Shown: positions 15,005 to 25,468 of the stretch, in pieces | Numbering within the stretch: the stretch's first letter is position 1 | Layout of the letters: each line of letters opens with the position of its first letter | Source of the DNA: an uncultured Duodenibacillus sp. | GTDB lineage: Bacteria; Pseudomonadota; Gammaproteobacteria; Burkholderiales; Burkholderiaceae_F | Direction: 5' to 3' | Assembly: GCA_944390145.1 (NCBI GenBank) | Contig: CALXOY010000016.1 | Coordinates: 1 to 33,541, forward strand | Length of the DNA: 33,541 nucleotides | Program-made: the position numbers and the translations under genes | The notes under the pieces: generated by a model | The model's input: the letters and a program-made list of their open reading frames with translations, nothing else | Databases searched by the model: none | What the model was told of the DNA's origin: nothing

Positions 15005-16639
15005 ATGGCCAACGCTCCTTTTGCATATCTTGCACAGCTCAACAGCACCGTCTGCGACCTCGAGGGCAACGCAGCCCACATCCTGGAAGCCGCCCGCAAG
15101 GCGGCAAATGCCAGGGCGCAGCTTTGCCTTACGCCTGAACTGTCGCTTACCGGCTGGCCCCTTCATGGGTGGCTTGCCAACAAGGACTTTCAAAAGGCGG
15201 TGCAGGCCTCCTGCCGGGAGCTCACTAAGGCTCTTGCAAAGAGCGCACGCGGCGTGGCCGTCGTTTTCGGCGCCCCCGCCTTTGCCGACGACTGCATCTA
15301 CAACGCGCTTTATCTTGTCAAGGACGGAAAGTGTCTTGCGCAGGTCGCCAAGCACGAACTCTCCCGCGCAGGCTCCATTGACGAGCGGGCTTTTTTTGCA
15401 AAGGGCGGCAAACCCGCGGTGGTGGACGTCGCCGGCGTGCGCCTGGGGCTTGCGTTTGCCAGCGACGTGATGCGCGGCAAAAACATCCGCGAACTGCAGG
15501 AAAAAGGGGTGCAGGCGGTGGCTGCGTGCGGCGCCTTCGTTTTTGAGCGCGAGAGGACCGACGAGCGGCGCAAAAAGCTTGCGCACAAATTCGCCCGCAA
15601 GGGGCTTCCCCTGATGCTTGTGAATGCCGCGGGCGGCCAGGACGAGCTCGTTTTTGAAGGGGCGAGCTTCACCCAGTCGGCTTTTGCCACGACCACGGCT
15701 GCGCTTGACTGGTTTGATGCCGACGAGGCCTGGGTTGACAAGTCGATGCTCTTTCACCGGTTGGAGTCCGTGCTCGAGCACCCGGTTTCCGGATACGAGC
15801 GGCTCATGCGGGCCGTCGTTTGCGCGCTGCGCGACTATGTGGTCAAAAACGGCTTCACCGACGTCGTGCTCGGCCTTTCGGGCGGCGCAGACAGTGCGCT
15901 CACGGCGGCGCTTGCGGTGGAGGCGCTCGGCAAAAAGCACGTGCACGCGGTGATGATGCCCGCGCGCTTTACCTCGGATCAGAGCCTGCGGCTGGCCAAA
16001 CAGTGCGCCGAAAACCTCGGCATCGACTACCGGATCCGTCCGGTGGGGGCGATCTACGACGCCGCGCTGGAGGTGCTGCAGGAGGACTTCAAAAAGACCG
16101 GGGCCGATCTCACCGAGGAGAATCTGCAGGCCAGAAGCCGCGGCGTGACGCTCATGGCCCTTTCGAACAAGTTTGGGTGGCTCACGCTTGCCACCGGCAA
16201 CAAGAGCGAGTCCGCCACGGGCTACTGCACGCTCTACGGCGACACGACGGGAGCTTTTGCGCCCATCAAGGATCTCTACAAAACCGACGTCTGGGAGATG
16301 ATGCGCACCTACAACGCGTTGAAGGTGGGCGGCGTGATCCCCGAAGAGATCATCACGCGGCCGCCGTCAGCCGAGTTGAGCCAGGGGCAGACCGATGAAG
16401 CGGCGCTCATGCCCTACGCCGAGCTTGACCGCATCCTGCAGGGGCTCTTGGCCCGGGGCGAGAGCGTGGATGAACTTGTGGCAAAGGGCGCCTCGCGCGA
16501 AGCGGTGCTGCGGGTGGTGCGGCTGTATGCGGCAAGCGAATTCAAGCGCCGCCAGTGCCCGGTGGGGCCGAAGCTCACCGCCTCGACCCTGGGATGCGAC
16601 CTGCTTTTGCCGCTTTCGGGTCGCCCGAAACTCGCTTAA
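15005..16639 (+). CDS. nadE: NAD+ synthetase with N-terminal amidase-like domain lacking the catalytic Cys
   Basis: NadE converts nicotinate adenine dinucleotide to NAD+ using ATP. The 544-aa product (ATG at 15005; the open frame upstream adds 27 unrelated residues) has two parts. An N-terminal nitrilase-like domain spans about residues 1-260, and a synthetase domain carries the P-loop SGGADS (292-297) and TGNKSESATGYCTLYGD. In glutamine-dependent members the first domain uses a Glu-Lys-Cys triad. Glu45 (TPELSLTG) and Lys116 (KHELSRAG) are present, but the position aligned with the nucleophile (normally ICED) reads FASD, with Ala152. The nearby NASP motif is also lost (CGAF). The enzyme may therefore depend on free ammonia. 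The synthetase half looks intact. glnB follows after 72 bases. Confidence 0.92.
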   Translation: MANAPFAYLAQLNSTVCDLEGNAAHILEAARKAANARAQLCLTPELSLTGWPLHGWLANKDFQKAVQASCRELTKALAKSARGVAVVFGAPAFADDCIYNALYLVKDGKCLAQVAKHELSRAGSIDERAFFAKGGKPAVVDVAGVRLGLAFASDVMRGKNIRELQEKGVQAVAACGAFVFERERTDERRKKLAHKFARKGLPLMLVNAAGGQDELVFEGASFTQSAFATTTAALDWFDADEAWVDKSMLFHRLESVLEHPVSGYERLMRAVVCALRDYVVKNGFTDVVLGLSGGADSALTAALAVEALGKKHVHAVMMPARFTSDQSLRLAKQCAENLGIDYRIRPVGAIYDAALEVLQEDFKKTGADLTEENLQARSRGVTLMALSNKFGWLTLATGNKSESATGYCTLYGDTTGAFAPIKDLYKTDVWEMMRTYNALKVGGVIPEEIITRPPSAELSQGQTDEAALMPYAELDRILQGLLARGESVDELVAKGASREAVLRVVRLYAASEFKRRQCPVGPKLTASTLGCDLLLPLSGRPKLA

Positions 16640-16702
16640 ATGATAAAGTTGCAGTTTGAGTCAAGCGCAGAATGTTTGCGTCGAGAGAATAGCCGTTTCT
16701 AG

Positions 16703-17050
<348 letters not shown>

Positions 17051-17067
17051 AAAAGAAGCTGCCCAGC

Positions 17068-17103
17068 AAAAAGCCCCGTTGGAAAAATCCTTCGGGGCTT
17101 TTT
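17068..17103. terminator. Bidirectional terminator between glnB and ompA
   Basis: AAAAAGCCCCG (17068-17078) pairs with CGGGGCTTTTT (17093-17103). The A and T ends make it work on both strands, for glnB and for the convergent ompA. An additional GC hairpin (GCCCGGC 17107-17113 with GCCGGGC 17120-17126) lies on the ompA side. Confidence 0.85.
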
Positions 17104-17147
17104 AATGCCCGGCGTCGGGGCCGGGCTTCGTGTGGTCAACCGCAGGC

Positions 17148-17816
17148 TTATTCAACCGTACGGGTGCCGATCACTTCGATCACGGCACGGCGGTTCGGGC
17201 CGAGGCACTTGATCAGATCCTGCATGTTGCGGATCTGGCTGCCGGCGGCGGGCTTCGGGCAGTTCACAACCGGGTCGGCCGCACCGCGGCCTTCGGTCTG
17301 GATCAGGCTGCCGTCAACACCCTTTTCGGTGAGATAGGTCTTCACGGCTTCAGCACGGCGCTCGGAGAGCTTCTGGTTGTAGGCATCCTTGCCGAGGCGG
17401 TCGGAATAGCCGGTCGTGAGAATCACTTCCACGTCCATGCCGGCCATGCGGCTCACGAGCTGGTCGAGCATGCTCTGGCCGTCGGCCGAGAGCTTGTCGC
17501 TGTCAAAGCCGAAGAGCGTATCGGCCGACAGCGTCACCTTGGCAACGCGCGGTTCTTCCACGGGAGCGGCCTTCGTGCAGGCGGCCGCCGACAGGATGTC
17601 CTTGTCGCAGGTGCAGCCGATGCCGTCCGGGCCGCCCTGTTCAGCCAGAGCGGGCGTCCAGAAGTTGGTGCGCCAGCACAGGCCGGTGGAGTTCGTCACG
17701 ACCTTGCCCTGGGAGTCCAGGACATAGGGGATGACCGTGTCGGAAGCCATTGCGCTACCGGCAGTGGCCATCAACACAGCGGCGGCAAGGCCGCAAAGCT
17801 TGATCGAAGTCTTCAT
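17148..17816 (-). CDS. OmpA-family outer membrane protein (peptidoglycan-associated)
   Basis: The 222-aa product starts with a signal peptide (MKTSIKLCGLAAAVLMATAGSAMA, cleavage after about residue 24). It has a short Cys-containing N-terminal part (TGLCWRTNFW, GCTCDKD) and no beta-barrel. An OmpA C-terminal domain fills about residues 95-222: LFGFDSDKLSADG, then TGYSDRLG with the peptidoglycan-contacting Asp, then LSERRAEAVKTYL with the Arg, and AVIEVIGT at the end. This short form is common in Burkholderiales and probably ties the outer membrane to the wall. The open frame extends 43 codons upstream, but the ATG at 17816 has AAGGAAGG before it and begins the signal peptide. A long leader of about 176 bases precedes it. 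Confidence 0.92.
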   Translation of the reverse strand: MKTSIKLCGLAAAVLMATAGSAMASDTVIPYVLDSQGKVVTNSTGLCWRTNFWTPALAEQGGPDGIGCTCDKDILSAAACTKAAPVEEPRVAKVTLSADTLFGFDSDKLSADGQSMLDQLVSRMAGMDVEVILTTGYSDRLGKDAYNQKLSERRAEAVKTYLTEKGVDGSLIQTEGRGAADPVVNCPKPAAGSQIRNMQDLIKCLGPNRRAVIEVIGTRTVE

Positions 17817-17998
17817 GTTTTTCGCTTCCTTCCTTTTGGATATGTAAAGACGGGCACTGCACTGTATCGTCGGTGTGTCCGCGTCTGCCGGCGAACGGGG
17901 CCGTCGCGTCAGGGGTTGTAGAGCCCGCAGCCCGTGCGCCGGCAACGACGCACGACGCCCTGCTTAAATAACAGGACCCTACTCGTATTTTGCCCCAT

Positions 17999-18027
17999 CT
18001 TTTACAAAAAGGCTAAGTTTACGTCAA
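17999..18027 (-). promoter_or_regulatory. ompA promoter
   Basis: On the minus strand TTGACG (18027-18022), a 17-base spacer and TAAAAG (18004-17999) form one of the best promoters in the window. A start near 17992 gives a leader of about 176 bases. Confidence 0.7.
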
Positions 18028-18130
18028 CTATTTTTGGGGGGTGGAGGCCGTGCGCCGGCCGAAACGGACTGCGGCTTTCGCTGCGCGATGCCTCCAAAAA
18101 CGAATGTCTGCACGGGGAGAAATGCGGCTG

Positions 18131-18162
18131 CGTGCGTCTGCGGTGCCCTGGCGCACGTTTTT
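18131..18162 (+). terminator. Terminator-like hairpin upstream of the gyrA promoter
   Basis: CGTGCG (18131-18136) pairs with CGCACG (18152-18157), followed by TTTTT. No gene upstream on this strand is assigned to it, so it may shield gyrA from readthrough or end an unrecognised short RNA. Confidence 0.4.
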
Positions 18163-18201
18163 GTGTTTTCATCATCAGAGCGGACGGGCGGCCCGACACG
18201 G

Positions 18202-18207
18202 TACAAT
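18202..18207 (+). promoter_or_regulatory. Candidate gyrA -10 element
   Basis: TACAAT in the context ACGGTACAATGCG. No good -35 is present. The leader would be about 115 bases and contains the two hairpins described at 18228-18309. Confidence 0.5.
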
Positions 18208-18227
18208 GCGTCCTACGGCGCCGCAGG

Positions 18228-18309
18228 GCTCTTTTAAGAGCGTTTCCTTTTTGAGCGGCGCAGCTCGAGTCACTCAGGCGCTTGACGCCGCAAACGGCGC
18301 TTCAGGCGC
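18228..18309 (+). promoter_or_regulatory. gyrA leader with two hairpins
   Basis: The first is GCTCTT (18228-18233) with AAGAGC (18236-18241), a very short loop, followed by GTTTCCTTTTT. The second is a thirteen-pair stem. GCGCTTGA (18278-18285) pairs with TCAGGCGC (18302-18309), and CGCCG (18286-18290) pairs with CGGCG (18295-18299) around a CAAA loop, leaving a two-base bulge. TTTCTTTG follows, and the gyrA ATG is 18 bases after the stem. Either could attenuate transcription or limit ribosome entry; no clear Shine-Dalgarno is present. Confidence 0.5.
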
Positions 18310-18327
18310 TTTCTTTGTTGGGACACC

Positions 18328-21054
<2,727 letters not shown>

Positions 21055-21061
21055 GCTCAAC

Positions 21062-21097
21062 AAAGCTGCGCTTTTTTTGAACGGAGCGCAGCTTTTT
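21062..21097 (+). terminator. Intrinsic terminator of gyrA
   Basis: AAAGCTGCGCT (21062-21072) pairs perfectly with AGCGCAGCTTT (21085-21095), followed by TT. The stem starts 8 bases past the gyrA stop. Confidence 0.88.
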
Positions 21098-21161
21098 AAA
21101 CATTCAAGCCGGGCTGTCCGCGGTCCGGTGAAAGAAGAAAAAAACTTAATGTGGAGGGCGG

Positions 21162-21181
21162 CCGCCTGGAAAAACAGGCGG
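21162..21181 (+). promoter_or_regulatory. Hairpin in front of serC
   Basis: CCGCCTG (21162-21168) pairs with CAGGCGG (21175-21181) around a GAAAAA loop. Further G/C-rich pairing is possible outside (GGGCGG and GCGGCC). It ends 17 bases before the serC ATG and could affect ribosome access. Confidence 0.4.
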
Positions 21182-21198
21182 GCGGCCGCAGCAAGGTC

Positions 21199-22278
21199 AT
21201 GAATCGCGTCTACAACTTCGCGCCGGGTCCGGGTGTTCTGCCCGTTCCCGTTTTGGAACAGCTTGCCCGGGAATTGCCCGACTATCACGGCACCGGCATG
21301 AGCATTCTGGAGATGAGCCACCGCGGCGCCATCTTCACGCAGATCATCCGGGAAACGCGCGATCTGCTGCGCGAACTCTTAAACGTTCCCGAAACGCATG
21401 AAATCCTGCTGCTGCAGGGCGGAGGACATCTGCAGTTTGCGATGGTGCCCCTGAACCTTCTCGGGGCTGCGGCGGAAGCCTCCTACATTGTGAACGGCAT
21501 CTGGTCGAAAAAGGCCGCGGCCGAAGCCGGCAAGTTCTGCCGCGTCAACATCATCGGCACGCCCTCGCGCTCGCAGATCCCGCATCCCGACAGCATCAAC
21601 GTGCCCAACGATGCGGCCTATCTCTACTACTGCATGAACGAGACCATCAACGGTCTGGAGTTCAACTACATTCCGTCGTGCCCGGACTGCGTGCCGCTTG
21701 TAAGCGACGTAAGCAGCGACTTCCTGTCGCGGCCTATCGACTTCAAGCGCCATGCGCTCGTCTTTGCCGGCGCGCAGAAAAACTTCGGCCCGGCGGGCCT
21801 CACCGTTGTGATCGTGCGAAAAGACCTTCTGGGCCTTGCGGGCGACACCTGCCCCACGATGCTCAACTACGAGGTGCACAGCCAAAGCGGCAGCATGTAC
21901 AACACGCCGCCCGTCTTCTGCATCTGGGCGGCCAATCTCGTCTGCAAGTGGCTTTTAAATGAAGGCGGCGTCGATGTGATGAACGAGCGGGCGGCGACGC
22001 GCTCAAAGCTTGTCTACGGCGCCATCGACAAGAGCGACGGCTTTTACGTCAATACGATCGACCCCTCGGCGCGCTCGCGCATGAACGTGGTCTTTACGCT
22101 GCGCGAAGAGGCCCTGACCGAGCTCTTTGTGAAGGAGGCCGGCGACCACGGTCTCGTGAACTTGAAGGGCCACCGCTTGGTGGGAGGCCTGCGGGCGTCG
22201 CTTTACAACGCCATGCCGGTTGAAGGCGCCAGGGTGCTTTCCGAATTCATGGCCGACTTCGCCGTGCGGCACGGCTAA
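21199..22278 (+). CDS. serC: Phosphoserine aminotransferase
   Basis: SerC transaminates 3-phosphohydroxypyruvate for serine and also serves pyridoxal phosphate synthesis. From the ATG at 21199 the product is 359 aa (E. coli 362). It begins with the family hallmark YNFAPGPGVLP, has LLLQGGGHLQFAMVPLNLL, and carries the PLP-binding Lys194 in GAQKNFGPAG. An open extension to 21151 lies within the leader hairpin and is not used; AAGG stands just before the ATG. It opens the serine/aromatic series, with pheA 58 bases downstream. Confidence 0.96.
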   Translation: MNRVYNFAPGPGVLPVPVLEQLARELPDYHGTGMSILEMSHRGAIFTQIIRETRDLLRELLNVPETHEILLLQGGGHLQFAMVPLNLLGAAAEASYIVNGIWSKKAAAEAGKFCRVNIIGTPSRSQIPHPDSINVPNDAAYLYYCMNETINGLEFNYIPSCPDCVPLVSDVSSDFLSRPIDFKRHALVFAGAQKNFGPAGLTVVIVRKDLLGLAGDTCPTMLNYEVHSQSGSMYNTPPVFCIWAANLVCKWLLNEGGVDVMNERAATRSKLVYGAIDKSDGFYVNTIDPSARSRMNVVFTLREEALTELFVKEAGDHGLVNLKGHRLVGGLRASLYNAMPVEGARVLSEFMADFAVRHG

Positions 22279-22336
22279 AGAGACGGGCGCCGTCATGACG
22301 CAGCAGACAACAGAATCGCAAAAAGAGGAGAAACGC

Positions 22337-23428
22337 ATGAGCGAAGAGGCCGGCACCACGATTGAAGAACTGCGCAATGTGATCGATGCAACCGACGCTG
22401 AGCTTTTTTCGCTTTTGGAAAAGCGTGCGCGGCTTGCCCGCTCCATTGGCAAACTCAAGGCGGGCGGCGCGGTCTACAAGCCCGAGCGCGAGCGCGAAAT
22501 CTTCGAGCGCACGGTGGCCCGCGCCAAGGCCAACGAAACGCTTTTCAGCGAGGACGCCATCCGCTCGATCGTGCGCGAAATCATTTCGGCGTGCCGGGCG
22601 GTCGAGGCGCTGCCGCGCGTGGCGTTTCTGGGTCCTCTGGGAACCTTCACCGAAGAGGCTGTCGTGCGGCAGTTCGGCTCAAGCTTTCAGGCCCAGCCCT
22701 GCGCCAGCCTCGACGAGGTCTTTCATGAGGCGGCAAGCGGGTCGTCTGACTTTGCCGTGGTGCCGGTTGAAAACAGCACCGAGGGCATTGTGACGCGAAC
22801 GGCGGACCTGCTTCTGACCACCCCCCTGAAGGTGATTGGCGAAGTGAATGTGGCCGTGCACCACAACCTGATGAATCTTTCGGGCAAGCGCGAAGACATC
22901 GAAGAGGTGCACGCGCACCCGCAGGCGCTTGCGCAGTGCCGCATGTGGCTCATGTCGCATCTGCCCAACGCAAGGCTCGTTTCCTCGAGCTCCAACGCGC
23001 AGGCCGCGCGCGAAGCCGCAGCTGACCCCAAGGTGGCGGCGCTTGCCGCCGAACGCGCCGCAGTGCTCTACAAGCTGCACATCGCTGCGCGCGCCGTCGA
23101 GGACGATCCGCGCAACTGCACGCGCTTTTTAGTGCTCGGCAAAGAGGCCTGCGGCAAGGCGCAAAACGTGCTGCACAAAACGAGCCTCATCTTCTCGGTG
23201 CCCAACCGCGCGGGCTCGCTGCTGGACGCACTGGCGCCCTTTGCGCGTCACAAGGTTTCGATGGTGCGCCTCGAGAGCCGTCCGGCGCGCAACGGCGCCT
23301 GGGACTACAACTTCTACGTGGATGTGGACGGGCACATTGAAGACGAGGAGCTCGGCAAGGCCGTCGAGGAGCTCGGACAAATCGCCCTCTACCTCAAGAT
23401 CCTCGGGTCCTACACGGCCGCCTACTAA
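22337..23428 (+). CDS. pheA: Bifunctional chorismate mutase / prephenate dehydratase (P-protein)
   Basis: This enzyme takes chorismate to prephenate and on to phenylpyruvate for phenylalanine. The order in the 363-aa product is: an AroQ chorismate mutase (about 8-90, IEELRNVIDATDAELFSLL and KxxR-type residues), prephenate dehydratase (about 95-275, AFLGPLGTFTEEA, PVENSTEGIV and the NCTRF motif), and an ACT domain (about 282-363). The ACT domain contains the phenylalanine-binding ESRPARN, so feedback inhibition is expected. The ATG at 22337 is chosen for its strong AGAGGAG; earlier in-frame ATGs at 22220 and 22295 lack one, and the first overlaps serC. Confidence 0.95.
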   Translation: MSEEAGTTIEELRNVIDATDAELFSLLEKRARLARSIGKLKAGGAVYKPEREREIFERTVARAKANETLFSEDAIRSIVREIISACRAVEALPRVAFLGPLGTFTEEAVVRQFGSSFQAQPCASLDEVFHEAASGSSDFAVVPVENSTEGIVTRTADLLLTTPLKVIGEVNVAVHHNLMNLSGKREDIEEVHAHPQALAQCRMWLMSHLPNARLVSSSSNAQAAREAAADPKVAALAAERAAVLYKLHIAARAVEDDPRNCTRFLVLGKEACGKAQNVLHKTSLIFSVPNRAGSLLDALAPFARHKVSMVRLESRPARNGAWDYNFYVDVDGHIEDEELGKAVEELGQIALYLKILGSYTAAY

Positions 23429-23472
23429 ACAAAGAAAACAAGCGAAAAGAAAAAAATCTGGGAGGAATATTC

Positions 23473-24576
23473 ATGACGGGCTTTGTGGCCAGAAAGGCGC
23501 TTGATGCGATCAGTCCCTATGTTGCAGGCAAGCCTGTGGAGGAGACCGCGCGCGAATACGGCATTGATCCGGCAAAAATCGTCAAGCTGGCAAGCAACGA
23601 AAATCCGCTGGGCATGTCGCCGGCGGCCAAAGAGGCTGCGGTGCGGGCGCTTTCTACGGGCGCACGCTACCCCGATGGCGCGGCGCGCGACTTTCGTGAG
23701 GCGGCGGCCCGCTTTGCGGGCGTTGACCCCGATCAGGTGATCGCGGGCAACGGCAGCGACGAGATTCTCGGGCTGATCGCCCGCACGGTGTTGTCGGAGG
23801 ACACGCGTTGCGTCTACTCGCAGTATTCCTTTTCGGTCTACGAAATCAGCGCGCGCGAGTGCGGCGCCGAGTGCGTGGAGGTGCCCACAAAGAACTTTGC
23901 CGTGGATCTTGAGGGGATTTTGGAGGCCTGCGACGAAAAGACGCGCCTCATTTACCTCACCAACCCCAACAACCCCACGGGGCTGCCGCTTGATAAAGCG
24001 GAACTCGTTTCCTTCCTCGAGCGCGTTCCTGCCGACTGTGTGGTGGTGCTTGACGAAGCCTACGGCGACTTCATGGACGAGGGGCTGCGCACCGACAGCT
24101 TTGCGCTTTTAAAGCGCTTTTCTAACCTTCTGGTAACCCGCACCTTCTCCAAGGCCTATGGTCTGGCGGGACTGCGCGCGGGCTTTGGCGTCGCAAGCCG
24201 CGAGCTCATTGCGATGATGAACCGCATCCGCCCGCCCTTTAACATGAATTCGGCCGCGCAGGCCGCAGCGATCGCCGCCCTGGGCGATCAGGTGTTTTTG
24301 ACGCGCGTGGTGGAGACGAACCGCACCGAGTGCGAGAGGCTTTCGGCCTTTTTCGATGAATTGGGCCTCACGCACCTGCCGAGCGAAGCCAACTTCATCA
24401 TGGTGCACGTGGGGCCGAAGGCGGCCGACGTGAATGTCGAGATGCTCAAAAAGGGCGTGATCCTGCGGCCGCTGAAGAGCTACGGGCTGCCCGAATACAT
24501 CCGCATCTCGGTGGGCTCGCCCGAGGAAAACACCATCTTCATGCAGGCCTTCCGCGAAGTGCTTGCGCAACTCTGA
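23473..24576 (+). CDS. hisC: Histidinol-phosphate/aromatic aminotransferase
   Basis: This class I/II PLP-dependent aminotransferase of 367 aa has the HisC features: LASNENPLG near the N-terminus, GNGSDEIL, LTNPNNPTG, LDEAYGDF, and Lys227 in TFSKAYGLAGLR. GGAGGA (23461-23466) is a good ribosome site. It sits between pheA and tyrA with no histidine gene nearby. That suggests it also or mainly acts on aromatic 2-oxo acids or prephenate, as some HisC paralogues do. The sequence alone cannot separate the two roles. Confidence 0.9.
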   Translation: MTGFVARKALDAISPYVAGKPVEETAREYGIDPAKIVKLASNENPLGMSPAAKEAAVRALSTGARYPDGAARDFREAAARFAGVDPDQVIAGNGSDEILGLIARTVLSEDTRCVYSQYSFSVYEISARECGAECVEVPTKNFAVDLEGILEACDEKTRLIYLTNPNNPTGLPLDKAELVSFLERVPADCVVVLDEAYGDFMDEGLRTDSFALLKRFSNLLVTRTFSKAYGLAGLRAGFGVASRELIAMMNRIRPPFNMNSAAQAAAIAALGDQVFLTRVVETNRTECERLSAFFDELGLTHLPSEANFIMVHVGPKAADVNVEMLKKGVILRPLKSYGLPEYIRISVGSPEENTIFMQAFREVLAQL

Positions 24577-24593
24577 CGGAAAGGAAGAAGCGC

Positions 24594-25466
24594 ATGCGTT
24601 TTGCGTTGATCGGCACCGGACTGATCGGTGCATCGGCCGCCTGGGCGATGAAGCGCTGCGGCGTGGTGGATTCGGTTGCGGCGTACGACCTGGTGCCGGA
24701 AAGCAGCCGCCGTGCGGTGGAGCTCGGCATTGCCGATGCCGCCTGCACCGACCTCAAGGAGTGCCTGACAGGGGCTGACTGCGTGATGGTGGCGGTGCCG
24801 GTGCTTGCAATCGAAAAGGTGATGCAGCAGGCCGCGCCCTTTCTGGGCGAAAAGACGCTCATCACCGACGTGGGCTCGGTGCGCACCGTAGTGATTGAAG
24901 GCGCTCGCCGGGCGTTGGGCGACAAGTTTGCCAACTACGCTGCGGTGCATCCGATTGCGGGCGGTGAGATGCCGGGCGTTGAATACGCCGATCCGGAGCT
25001 TTTTTGCGGCGCCAAGGCCGTTTCTACCCCGGTGGCCGGCATGAGCGACCGCGCGGTGGGCTTCTGGGAGGACGCCTGGAAGGCGATCGGCGCCGAGATT
25101 CTCAAAATGACGCCCGAGGAGCACGACGCGGTCTTTGCCTCGGTGTCGCACCTGCCGCATCTGCTTTCCTACGCGATGGTCGATTCGATTCTGGGCGACG
25201 GGCAGGCCGAAAGAAAGCTCTCGCTTGCGGGCGCAGGCTTTCGCGACTTCACCCGCATCGCCGCCTCGAGCCCCGAGATGTGGGTTGACATCTTCAAGGC
25301 CAACAAGGCCGCCGTGCTGCAGGCGCTCGACGCCTTTGAGGCCGATGTCGCGATGATGCGCAAGGCCATTGAAGCGGACGACATTGAGGCGCTGCGCAGC
25401 GTTTTTGCGCGCGCCGCAGCCGCCCGGCGCCGCATTGCGCCGCGGCTGCCCAAAAAGCGGGATTAG
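24594..25466 (+). CDS. tyrA: Prephenate (or arogenate) dehydrogenase
   Basis: TyrA oxidatively decarboxylates prephenate, or arogenate, on the way to tyrosine. The 290-aa product starts directly with the NAD(P) fold (FALIGTGLIGAS). It has VMVAVPVLAIEKV, DVGSV, the catalytic HPIAGGE region, and SHLPHLLSYA in the helical C-terminal domain. There is no chorismate mutase or ACT domain. AAGGAAG precedes the ATG. It lies 17 bases after hisC and 2 bases before aroA. Substrate preference is not readable; the adjacent aminotransferase would fit either path. Confidence 0.93.
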   Translation: MRFALIGTGLIGASAAWAMKRCGVVDSVAAYDLVPESSRRAVELGIADAACTDLKECLTGADCVMVAVPVLAIEKVMQQAAPFLGEKTLITDVGSVRTVVIEGARRALGDKFANYAAVHPIAGGEMPGVEYADPELFCGAKAVSTPVAGMSDRAVGFWEDAWKAIGAEILKMTPEEHDAVFASVSHLPHLLSYAMVDSILGDGQAERKLSLAGAGFRDFTRIAASSPEMWVDIFKANKAAVLQALDAFEADVAMMRKAIEADDIEALRSVFARAAAARRRIAPRLPKKRD

Positions 25467-25468
25467 CC

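Larger units (their letters stand above)
17817..18327. other. Divergent ompA/gyrA intergenic region (511 bases)
   Basis: No coding region is supported. On the ompA side are the promoter at 17999-18027 and a structured leader, in which GCCGGCG (17887-17893) pairs with CGCCGGC (17937-17943). On the gyrA side are a terminator-like hairpin at 18131-18162, the gyrA -10 at 18202-18207 and two leader hairpins at 18228-18241 and 18278-18309. Several short open frames overlap these elements and show no ribosome site. Confidence 0.6.

Noticed and set aside
16641..16673. Possible glnB promoter (TTGCAG and CAGAAT)
   Set aside because: Spacing is only 13 bases, and no sigma-54 GG-N10-GC pattern was seen.
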